Positions 1-6,327 of a DNA stretch of 7,407 nucleotides are shown one piece after another; position 1 is the first letter of the stretch; every line of letters begins with the position of its first letter. Origin of the DNA: CAIXOZ01 sp046091285 (GTDB taxonomy: Bacteria > Cyanobacteriota > Cyanobacteriia > PCC-6307 > Cyanobiaceae); contig JBJTBH010000092.1 of the NCBI GenBank assembly GCA_046091285.1, positions 1 to 7,407 on the forward strand, read 5' to 3'. Under the pieces are notes generated by a model. That model did no database searches, was not told the DNA's origin, and saw nothing but the letters and a program-made list of their open reading frames with translations. Made by a program: the position numbers and the translations under genes.

Positions 1-2595
1 ACGCTATCCCCTGCAACTTTCTATCTGACCGTAGAAGATGCCACCAGCAAGATCAATCAAATTCCCATCGTCACACCGACGGCTATTTTGCCCAAAGGCA
101 TCCAGGTCGATGCCGCAGCGTACAACAGCTCAAGGCTATTCCTCGCCCTCAACACATCATCAAACTATAGCCTGGGCATCAATATACTAGGCAGCAAAGC
201 CCATGAGCTTTCAATCAATGAATTAGAACTTCTATTTCCACGTCAGGAAATCTGGTTCGACGCAGACGAGCTCGATCAGATCGGTGCTCTTAAAAACTTC
301 GACATCAGTCAAGATGCCAACAATCCAAAGTTTGGCATTTTAAAACTACGGCTCAGCGAAAATGGGGTCCTGGCCCAAGGCAGTAGCCAGTTGTTGAATC
401 TTCCTTTCCACAGCTTCCCCTTCGCCGATGGCGCCAGCCAACGAGATTCCGCTCCGCCATTGATCTTGCGCAGGGTGGATGGCAAGCAAGGTTCTACCCC
501 AATCCAAAGTAGTGACCTCAGCTTGCCACAACTGTTACTCAATAAAACAAATACCTTTATAGCAACGGCCCCTCTGTTGGCCATGGGTGACGACAGCTAC
601 ACGATCAATATCAACAGCGCCCCACTGAACGGTGATCTGTTCATCCGCAGCCTCAAGGGTCTGGCGACAACAAACGGCGCCACGATCAGCACGCCACCCT
701 CCCTTGGCACCGTGAGCCTGGATCGGAGCAAGGATCTCTGGACCTACACACCAAACAACAATGCCTCCGGCAACGACAGCTTCACGATTCGGATCACCGA
801 CAAAGACGGCAAACAGATCGATCACACCGTAGCGATCACAATCAGGCCCACGGCCGACAAACATACGTTGATCACGGTCCTTCAGGAAGAGAAGCTGGCT
901 CAGAAGCTGAATGCCAGTAATCTTGACACGAATGGTGATGGCCAAAAAGACAGTCTTCAGGACACCATCGCCCTTCTACCCTGGCGAAGCAAGACCAACT
1001 TCGAGAACCCCGACGCCAGCTCCGGCCTGATCCGGATGCTGCTGCCCGACAACTCGGTGCCGATCAATCCCTCCGGCAATCCTCTGAACACCCCCAACCT
1101 GAACAGCAACTGGGGATTCAAGGGGATTGAAGTTCTGGCGGCCAACGATCCAGACGTCGGTGGCAGCACCCCTGCCGGCGTTGGCGGCTCCTGGGATCCG
1201 CTCTCCTTCAGCCTCATCAGCAACGCCAGCGTCAGCACCCCCCAGACCACCCGCGTCTGGATCGATCTCTCTTCCGGAAACTATCCGATCAGTTATTTCA
1301 ACGGTTACCGGAAATACATTTCAGAGACCACCATCCAGGACTACCAGGTAGCGAACCTTCCGCTCATGGATCTCAGCGGTAAGGCCATCACAACCGCCGG
1401 TTGGTATGACTTCAACCAACGCCGTGATGCCAATGGCAATCCGGTTGGTGATGGTGCCCGTCTGATCTCCAGAAATGGCCGGATTCAAGGCCTTGAACTG
1501 ACCCTGACCGATAACGCCTTCGGTGACAGCGACCCCACCCTCGGAGTGATCAAGGATCCCGGCAGCCTCGTGCTGGCCCCCCAGATCCGCCTCAATCCAG
1601 GCCAGCTCAGCTCCTCGGTGGTGGCGAACACCACCGCCAACGGCCTGCCGGAACTGCAATTCCTGGCAGCCCCAGGCCAGGCCTCCCAGTTCAGGCTCTT
1701 CTCGCCCACAGCCACAATCAACAGCAGTGGTGTGATCAACGGCTCCCCCCTGCTGGCAGGTCAGCACTACAAAGTCGAGGAAATCACGATCGACGCTGAT
1801 CGCTCCGCCTATGTGATCCAGTTCCTGGATGCCGATACCAACAAAGTCGGCAATCAATTCTTCGGCTCCTTCTTCCAGGGACTGGCGACGGGCAACAGTG
1901 CCGCCTTTGCCGATGGCCTCTACCGCCTCAGCCTTGGCGACAACATCCAGCTTGGCAGCTTCACCCTCAAAACCAATCAACTGAGCCAGTCTGAATACAA
2001 TCGTCTGTCATGCTTCCACGCCTTGTCGCTGCAGAAAAACAACTACAGTTACTTCAGCGCTCTTTACGGCTTCCGCAATAGCAATGCGCCGAGCAATGGT
2101 GACGACATCCTGATTGGCAAGAGCACGGCCAACGCCGGCACCAGCCGTGACACCCTCAACGGCCTCGCCGGCAACGATCTGATCAACGGCTATGGCAATC
2201 GTTTCAACCCCGCCCTTGATTTCAACACCACGACCAATCCGATCGACCAGTTCGGTCGCAACCAGAAGGACATCCTGACCGGTGGTGCTGGCCGAGACAT
2301 CTTCCAGCTGGCCGACGGCCTCGGTGCGTTTTATCAAGGCGATGGCAAGGACGGCTATGCCGTGATCACCGATTTCAGTGCCGACGACGCGCTGATTCTG
2401 AGTGGCTCCGCCAGCGATTACACCCTTTCAACCGCTCTCACCGCTCAGCAATCACCCATCGGTGTCGCCGGACGGGCGCTCTACCTGGGCAGTCCTCAGA
2501 GCGGTGATCTGATCGCCATTCTCCAGGGCAGCGGCAGCAGCGCCCTGCAACTCAACCCCACCGATCCCAGCCGCAACCAGATCCAGTGGCTGTGA
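1..2595 (+). CDS. Large secreted RTX-type calcium-binding protein, C-terminal part (5' end outside window)
   Basis: The frame is open from base 1, so the gene starts upstream; a TTG at 88 is only an internal codon. The visible 864 residues look extracellular: rich in N, S, T, D and G, with a single Cys. Modules in order: a cadherin/Ig-like beta domain (about 589-850, DDSYTI ... NDSFTIRITDKDG); a region resembling a choice-of-anchor U domain (about 925-1563), opening with the calcium-loop-like DTNGDGQKDSLQ and continuing with WDPLSFSL, GWYDF and FGDSDPTLGVIKDPG; an unassigned stretch (about 1590-2090); and degenerate RTX repeats (GDDILIG at 2098, LNGLAGNDLINGYG at 2155, LTGGAGRDIF at 2275), followed by DFSADDALIL at 2371 and DLIAILQG. 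Such ends are known as uncleaved type I (ABC) export signals, so the product is probably a surface or released protein. No T1SS genes are visible. Substrate or binding partner is unknown. Confidence 0.85.
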   Translation, partial: TLSPATFYLTVEDATSKINQIPIVTPTAILPKGIQVDAAAYNSSRLFLALNTSSNYSLGINILGSKAHELSINELELLFPRQEIWFDADELDQIGALKNFDISQDANNPKFGILKLRLSENGVLAQGSSQLLNLPFHSFPFADGASQRDSAPPLILRRVDGKQGSTPIQSSDLSLPQLLLNKTNTFIATAPLLAMGDDSYTININSAPLNGDLFIRSLKGLATTNGATISTPPSLGTVSLDRSKDLWTYTPNNNASGNDSFTIRITDKDGKQIDHTVAITIRPTADKHTLITVLQEEKLAQKLNASNLDTNGDGQKDSLQDTIALLPWRSKTNFENPDASSGLIRMLLPDNSVPINPSGNPLNTPNLNSNWGFKGIEVLAANDPDVGGSTPAGVGGSWDPLSFSLISNASVSTPQTTRVWIDLSSGNYPISYFNGYRKYISETTIQDYQVANLPLMDLSGKAITTAGWYDFNQRRDANGNPVGDGARLISRNGRIQGLELTLTDNAFGDSDPTLGVIKDPGSLVLAPQIRLNPGQLSSSVVANTTANGLPELQFLAAPGQASQFRLFSPTATINSSGVINGSPLLAGQHYKVEEITIDADRSAYVIQFLDADTNKVGNQFFGSFFQGLATGNSAAFADGLYRLSLGDNIQLGSFTLKTNQLSQSEYNRLSCFHALSLQKNNYSYFSALYGFRNSNAPSNGDDILIGKSTANAGTSRDTLNGLAGNDLINGYGNRFNPALDFNTTTNPIDQFGRNQKDILTGGAGRDIFQLADGLGAFYQGDGKDGYAVITDFSADDALILSGSASDYTLSTALTAQQSPIGVAGRALYLGSPQSGDLIAILQGSGSSALQLNPTDPSRNQIQWL
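589..850 (+). other. Cadherin/Ig-like beta-sandwich module (protein domain)
   Basis: The stretch starts GDDSYTI, has a middle G...T.P.LGTVSLD..KDLWTYTPNNNASGNDSF pattern and ends with TIRITDKDGKQIDHTVAITI. The pattern G.....D....WTYTPN...G.DSFT..I.D.DG is typical of bacterial tandem Ig/cadherin-like adhesin repeats that stack into rods. Only one copy lies in the window; further copies may lie upstream. The exact Pfam family is not determined here. Confidence 0.6.
925..1563 (+). other. Region resembling the choice-of-anchor U domain (protein domain)
   Basis: The segment opens with DTNGDGQKDSLQDTIALLP, which follows the D.NGDG..DS.Q..VA.LP start of this class. It has a central WDPLSFSL strand, an aromatic YFNGYRKYI near 1290-1320, then GWYDF at 1399 with a second loop-like DANGNPVGDG, and closes with FGDSDPTLGVIKDPG at 1519-1563, comparable to the GD.D...NGVI.DPG end of the family. 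The role of such domains is unknown. The match is from remembered motif patterns, not a search. Confidence 0.5.
2098..2592 (+). other. Degenerate RTX beta-roll and type I secretion C-terminus (protein domain)
   Basis: This is the domain part of the preceding gene. Two or three weak nonapeptide-like repeats (GDDILIG, NGLAGNDLI, TGGAGRDIF) are separated by longer linkers than in classic RTX toxins. They are followed by GYAVITDF, a D.L.LSGSASDYTL strand pair, and a terminal LIAILQG segment ending in hydrophobic WL. This order matches C-termini I recognise from cyanobacterial calcium-binding exoproteins. Few complete GGxGxDxxx units means weak or partial calcium-roll formation. Assignment to type I secretion is inference from family knowledge. 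Confidence 0.7.
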
Positions 2596-2742
2596 GACAC
2601 CTGGAACCAGTCCTTCGTCTTCGTGATCAAAATGCACCTAAACTTGCAGCTATCGCCGAGCAACCGGTCCATGGGTCGCAGGCCATCGGTCCAGACCTGA
2701 CCCTTTCCGCCTGACCCTTTCCGCCTGACCCTTTCCGAATTG
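2596..2742. other. Intergenic gap between RTX-protein gene and outer-membrane protein gene
   Basis: These 147 bases contain no convincing gene. A 22-codon frame from ATG 2632 ends at the TGA at 2698 and has no ribosome-binding site, so I do not call it. I see no GC-rich stem with a T-run that would terminate the RTX-protein transcript, and no good -35/-10 pair. The right third is the 14-bp tandem repeat listed separately. Confidence 0.6.
2697..2738. repeat. Tandem repeat, three units of 14 bp (CTGACCCTTTCCGC)
   Basis: Units lie at 2697-2710, 2711-2724 and 2725-2738. The first two are identical; the third differs only in its last base (A instead of C). The array ends four bases before the ATG at 2743. 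Each unit carries one TGA, at 2698, 2712 and 2726. Because 14 is not a multiple of three, these fall in all three forward frames, so no upstream translation can run into the next gene. The pyrimidine-rich unit offers no Shine-Dalgarno sequence on the plus strand. The flanking AGACCTGACCC resembles repeats that accompany REP-associated tyrosine transposases elsewhere, but no such gene is visible. Confidence 0.9.
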
Positions 2743-3522
2743 ATGCTGCCCTTTCTGGTCCTCCTCGCGATCCCACACGCCAAAAAGCCACCATTACCGG
2801 TGGTGCGGTTGAGCTCAGCCGTGATCTCCCGCGCTCAGGCGCTCAGCGCTGCCGAACCGATCTCCCTGCCGCGCCAAGCCGAAGCCCCCCAGCCAGCCCC
2901 TGCCGCCCCGGAACGCCGCGCCTACCCCTACATCAGCCTTCAAGGCGGCCTGGTCTTCAGTGAGGCACTCAACGGGTTTGATGTGACCGCCAGACAGAGT
3001 CCGACGTTCGGCTTCAATCCCGGCTCAGACGTTGAAGTCGCCGTCGGCTACCAATTCGCCAATCACACCCGCCTCGAAGTCAGCGCCAGCTACCTGAACG
3101 CCGTCCCCTCCAGCCTGCATCTCTCCGCCCAGGGCCAGCCGATGGCGGACGTGGACCCCGGCGGTGACCTCGGGCTGTTCGCCGTCACGGTGAACGGCAT
3201 CCTTGAATTCCCGATCCGCGACAGCGAGGGCAGCATCAAACCGCTGACGCCCTACATCGGCGCCGGGCTCGGTTATAGCAATCTCTCGGTGCCCCATTGC
3301 GCGGTCACCGCCACCACCTGCCTGATGGTCACGCCGGTCAACACCCTGGCGTACCAGCTCAAGGCCGGTCTCTCCTATAGAGCCGGCACCCGGACATCCC
3401 TGTTTCTGGAAGGCAGTTATCTGGGAGCCCTGGGCACCACCTTCAGCAACGAGAACGGTGCCATCACCTACGACCGGGTCGGCGCCCTGCGCCTCAACCT
3501 CGGCCTGCGGGTGGGATTGTGA
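2743..3522 (+). CDS. Outer-membrane beta-barrel protein (OmpA/opacity-porin-like fold)
   Basis: The product is 259 residues if started at ATG 2743; a TTG directly before it would add one residue. A short hydrophobic start (MLPFLVLLAIPHA) may be a signal peptide with cleavage after PHA, but it lacks the usual basic n-region. A Pro/Ala-rich linker (about 41-58) leads to a barrel from about residue 61 to the end, with alternating-residue strands: YISLQGGLVF, VEVAVGYQF, TRLEVSASYL, YIGAGLGYSNL (around 170-181), YQLKAGLSYRA, SLFLEGSYLG and RLNLGLRVGL. PYIGAGLGYS is typical of small 8-stranded surface-antigen barrels of the OMP_b-brl type. Cys186 and Cys193 sit in a predicted extracellular loop and could form a disulfide. 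The protein ends in Leu rather than the common Phe. There is no ribosome-binding site upstream. The specific function is unknown. Confidence 0.8.
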   Translation: MLPFLVLLAIPHAKKPPLPVVRLSSAVISRAQALSAAEPISLPRQAEAPQPAPAAPERRAYPYISLQGGLVFSEALNGFDVTARQSPTFGFNPGSDVEVAVGYQFANHTRLEVSASYLNAVPSSLHLSAQGQPMADVDPGGDLGLFAVTVNGILEFPIRDSEGSIKPLTPYIGAGLGYSNLSVPHCAVTATTCLMVTPVNTLAYQLKAGLSYRAGTRTSLFLEGSYLGALGTTFSNENGAITYDRVGALRLNLGLRVGL

Positions 3523-3545
3523 GCCTCGCCCGGCCCTGAGACCCT

Positions 3546-4211
3546 TCAGGCGTCACCGCGATACAACCACTCAGGATCAAGATCGTGGCCGAGGCGATGG
3601 TGCAGCGCCAGGAAAGCCTCCCCGATCCGGCCAGGATCGAAGGCCGTACCGGGCGCCACCATGCCCATGATCGTCAGCAGACCGACCCGCACCGGACCAG
3701 GCCGCAGCTCCTCGGACAGGCAGAGCGCCAGGGCCCGCAAGGCGGATTTCCCGATGCCGATCGAACTGGTGGCCGCGACCGGGTGATGGGCAAAGCCACC
3801 CCCGGTGAACAGCAGGCTGCCCTCGCCGCGCTCCTGCATCGTCGGCAGCACCGCCAACGCTGCGGCCAGGGCGCCGGCCACATCCACCTGCAGATCCGCC
3901 AGCAGCCGCTCGGGCGTCAGGGCCGTCGGGGGTCCCAGGGTCGGAGCGACGGCGTTGTAGACGAGCACCGTGGGCAGATCCGGCCGGAGCAGACCCTGCA
4001 ACGCCGCCGTCAGCGCCGGGGCATCACCGGCATCAGCCGCCAGCAGCTCCACCTCCGCTCCAGCCTGCCGCAGGGCCTCCAGTGCCAGCTGCTGCCGCTC
4101 AGGCCGGCGGGCGATCAGCCCGAGGCTATACCCAGCGCCGGCAAAAGCCTGGGCGATCCCCTGCCCCACGCCGGGGCCATAGCCAACAACCAGGCAATGT
4201 CCGGAAGCCAT
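3546..4211 (-). CDS. Short-chain dehydrogenase/reductase-like protein lacking the catalytic Ser/Tyr
   Basis: I chose ATG at 4211 because the Rossmann fold starts right after it (221 residues); a longer in-frame extension to 4325 would overlap the divergent mnmG. The glycine-rich nucleotide loop is GYGPGVGQG (10-18), a variant of TGxxxGxG, and the Arg pair 35-36 after strand 2 favours NADP(H). D60 and YNAVA (85-89, in place of NNAG) follow the SDR plan. The catalytic tetrad is altered: Asp110 where Asn is usual, Gly-Gly-Gly at 137-139 where Ser is usual, Ile151 at the Tyr position, and only Lys155 retained in SSIGIGKSALRAL. Related SDR-like proteins with a GPGLG loop and a TGGG segment share this pattern, so it looks like a subfamily trait. 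Activity may be non-classical, or the protein may only bind a nucleotide. The substrate is unknown. The gene ends convergently with the barrel gene, 23 bases apart. Confidence 0.85.
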   Translation of the reverse strand: MASGHCLVVGYGPGVGQGIAQAFAGAGYSLGLIARRPERQQLALEALRQAGAEVELLAADAGDAPALTAALQGLLRPDLPTVLVYNAVAPTLGPPTALTPERLLADLQVDVAGALAAALAVLPTMQERGEGSLLFTGGGFAHHPVAATSSIGIGKSALRALALCLSEELRPGPVRVGLLTIMGMVAPGTAFDPGRIGEAFLALHHRLGHDLDPEWLYRGDA

Positions 4212-4288
4212 CAGCGGCGGGAACGGTTCGCTGGCATCGTGGCGCCAACGGCAGCCGCCGGCCACAGCCTGCGCCTTAGCCTGAAGCG
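4212..4288. promoter_or_regulatory. Divergent intergenic region between SDR-like gene and mnmG
   Basis: The 77 bases separate two genes transcribed away from each other, so promoters and 5' leaders for both must lie here or inside the opposite gene. I see no near-consensus -35/-10 pair on either strand and no strong Shine-Dalgarno sequence; mnmG has only a weak GAAG about two bases before its ATG. The call as a regulatory region rests on gene orientation. Confidence 0.4.
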
Positions 4289-6325
4289 ATGAGTGCCAGC
4301 CAGCCCAGCCGCCCCGGGCCCTCAACCCAGGAGCAGCCCCCGTTCACCGAACATTTCGACGTGATCGTGGTCGGAGGGGGGCATGCCGGCTGCGAGGCCG
4401 CGATCACGGCCGCCCGGCTCGGCCTGAACACGGCCCTGTTCACGCTCAACATCGATCGCATCGCCTGGCAACCATGCAATCCCGCCGTCGGGGGACCAGC
4501 CAAGAGCCAGCTGGTGCATGAAGTCGATGCCCTCGGAGGCGTGATCGGTCGCCTGGCCGATGCCACGGCACTGCAGAAACGGATCCTCAATGCCAGCCGC
4601 GGCCCGGCCGTCTGGGCCCTGCGCGCCCAGACCGATAAGCGCCAGTACGCCCGTCAGATGCTGCAACTACTGCAGCACACCCCCAATCTGGCCCTGCGTG
4701 AGGCGATGGTCACAGGCCTGACGGTGAGCGGCGAAGCGGAACCGGAGCGCAGCAGCACGAACCCGGCCGAGGCCGCCGAGGCCTTGCCGCCGGACCACGC
4801 CCAGGCCAGCGGCCCGATCGGCCGGGTGACGGGCGTGCGCACCTACTTCGGCAGCACCTATGGCGCCGGGGCAGTGATTCTGACCACCGGCACGTTCCTC
4901 GGGGGCCAGATCTGGGTCGGCAACCAGTCGATGAGCGCCGGCCGCGCCGGCGAACAGGCCGCCGAAGGACTCACCGAGGCCCTGCGGGCTCTGGGCTTCG
5001 AGCTCGGCCGCCTCAAGACCGGCACCCCGGCCAGGGTCGATCGCCGCAGCATCGCCCTCGATCGCCTCGAGGAGCAGCCCAGCGACGCCCACGACCGCTT
5101 CTTCTCCTTTGATCCGGCGGCCTGGGTGAGCGGCGAACCGATGAGCTGCCACCTCACCCGCACCACGGCTGCCACGCACCAGCTGATCAGGGACAACCTG
5201 CATCTGACACCGATCTACGGCGGCTTCATCGACAGCAAGGGCCCCCGCTACTGCCCCTCGATCGAAGACAAGATCGTGCGTTTCGCCGATAAGGACAGCC
5301 ACCAGATCTTCCTGGAACCCGAGGGACGCGACACCCCGGAGATTTATGTGCAGGGGTTCTCCACCGGACTGCCGGAACGCTTGCAGCTGGAGTTGCTGCG
5401 CACCCTGCCGGGGCTGGAGCAGTGCGTGATGCTCAGGCCCGCCTATGCCGTCGACTACGACTACCTCCTCGCCACCCAGCTCAAGGCCTCCCTGGAAACC
5501 AAACGGGTGCAGGGCCTGTTCTCAGCCGGTCAGCTGAACGGCACCACCGGCTACGAGGAGGCCGCCGCCCAGGGGCTGGTGGCCGGCCTGAACGCCGCCC
5601 GCTTGCTGCGCGGCCAGAGCCCGGTGCACTTCCCACGGGAAGGCAGCTACATCGGCACGATGATCGATGATCTGATCACCCGCGATCTGCGGGAGCCCTA
5701 CCGGGTGCTCACCAGCCGCAGCGAATACCGGCTGATGCTGCGCGGCGACAATGCCGACCGGCGCCTCACCCCGCTGGGCCGTGACCTCGGGCTGATCGAT
5801 GATCGTCGCTGGGAGATCCACGAGCGCAAGCAGGAGGCGATCGAGGCCGAGAAACACCGGCTCGACACGGTGCGGCTCAAGGTGAGTGATCCAGCGGCCG
5901 AGGCCGTGACCGCCGAAACCGGGGCGCCGATCAGAGGCTCGATCACCCTCGCGGATCTGCTGCGCCGGCCCGGCTTTCACAGCGGCGATCTGGTGCGGCA
6001 TGGCCTGGCGGAGGCCACCCTCCCCCAGGAGGTGCGTGAGGGCGCCGAGATCGACATCAAGTACAGCGGCTACCTCGCCCGCCAGCAGCAGCAGATCGAG
6101 CAGGTGAAGAAGCAGGAACACCGGCCGATCCCGACGGAGATCGACTACCGGAGCATCGGCACCCTGTCGCAGGAAGCCCGCGAGAAACTGGCGGCGGTGC
6201 AACCGTTGAATCTGGGGCAGGCGGCACGGGTGCCTGGGGTGAGCCCGGCCGATGTCACGGCCCTGATGCTCTGGCTGGAATTGCAGCGACAACGAAAACA
6301 GGCTGATCCCAGCCTGGCTCGGTAG
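4289..6325 (+). CDS. mnmG: tRNA uridine-5-carboxymethylaminomethyl(34) synthesis enzyme MnmG (GidA)
   Basis: MnmG works with the GTPase MnmE in the cytoplasm to build the carboxymethylaminomethyl group on wobble uridine 34 of tRNAs reading split-box codons, using FAD, NADH, methylene-tetrahydrofolate and glycine or ammonium. The 678-residue product has the FAD-binding loop GGGHAGCEAA (29-38) and PCNPAVGGPAK with Cys63, equivalent to E. coli Cys47. TTGTFLGG and LKTGTPARVD follow, then GPRYCPSIEDKIVRF with Cys322, equivalent to E. coli Cys277. GYEEAAAQGLVAGLNAA and TSRSEYRLMLRGDNAD come next. The C-terminal helical domain that contacts tRNA/MnmE (YSGYLARQQQQIEQV, LNLGQAARVPGVSPADV) is complete. 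It is longer than the usual ~630 residues through a ~22-residue N-terminal tail and an acidic, Pro/Ala-rich insertion at about 148-176. ATG 4289 is the only sensible start. MnmE is not in the window. Confidence 0.97.
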   Translation: MSASQPSRPGPSTQEQPPFTEHFDVIVVGGGHAGCEAAITAARLGLNTALFTLNIDRIAWQPCNPAVGGPAKSQLVHEVDALGGVIGRLADATALQKRILNASRGPAVWALRAQTDKRQYARQMLQLLQHTPNLALREAMVTGLTVSGEAEPERSSTNPAEAAEALPPDHAQASGPIGRVTGVRTYFGSTYGAGAVILTTGTFLGGQIWVGNQSMSAGRAGEQAAEGLTEALRALGFELGRLKTGTPARVDRRSIALDRLEEQPSDAHDRFFSFDPAAWVSGEPMSCHLTRTTAATHQLIRDNLHLTPIYGGFIDSKGPRYCPSIEDKIVRFADKDSHQIFLEPEGRDTPEIYVQGFSTGLPERLQLELLRTLPGLEQCVMLRPAYAVDYDYLLATQLKASLETKRVQGLFSAGQLNGTTGYEEAAAQGLVAGLNAARLLRGQSPVHFPREGSYIGTMIDDLITRDLREPYRVLTSRSEYRLMLRGDNADRRLTPLGRDLGLIDDRRWEIHERKQEAIEAEKHRLDTVRLKVSDPAAEAVTAETGAPIRGSITLADLLRRPGFHSGDLVRHGLAEATLPQEVREGAEIDIKYSGYLARQQQQIEQVKKQEHRPIPTEIDYRSIGTLSQEAREKLAAVQPLNLGQAARVPGVSPADVTALMLWLELQRQRKQADPSLAR

Positions 6326-6327
6326 CG

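Noticed and set aside
1321..1980. Long minus-strand open frame inside the RTX-protein gene (about 219 codons)
   Set aside because: It lies wholly antisense to a gene with clear domains, and its composition looks like a frame shadow of GC-rich coding sequence.
2628..2633. CAAAAT as a -10 box for the barrel gene
   Set aside because: Only four of six bases match, and there is no -35 element at a usable distance.
2632..2700. Short reading frame of 22 codons starting at ATG 2632
   Set aside because: No ribosome-binding site, no recognisable product, and it ends inside the tandem repeat; likely chance.
3534..3551. Small hairpin CCTGA-GACCCT-TCAGG between the convergent ends of the barrel and SDR-like genes, a possible bidirectional terminator
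   Set aside because: The stem has only five pairs and there is no T-run on either strand. The position is right for a terminator but the sequence is too weak.
3585..4292. Plus-strand open frame over the SDR-like gene (about 235 codons)
   Set aside because: The product is Arg/Gln/Gly-rich low-complexity sequence with no motif, while the opposite strand carries a clear Rossmann fold.
4212..4325. Upstream extension of the SDR-like gene to a start at 4325
   Set aside because: It would overlap the mnmG start and add 38 residues before the nucleotide-binding strand that normally begins SDR proteins; ATG 4211 fits better.
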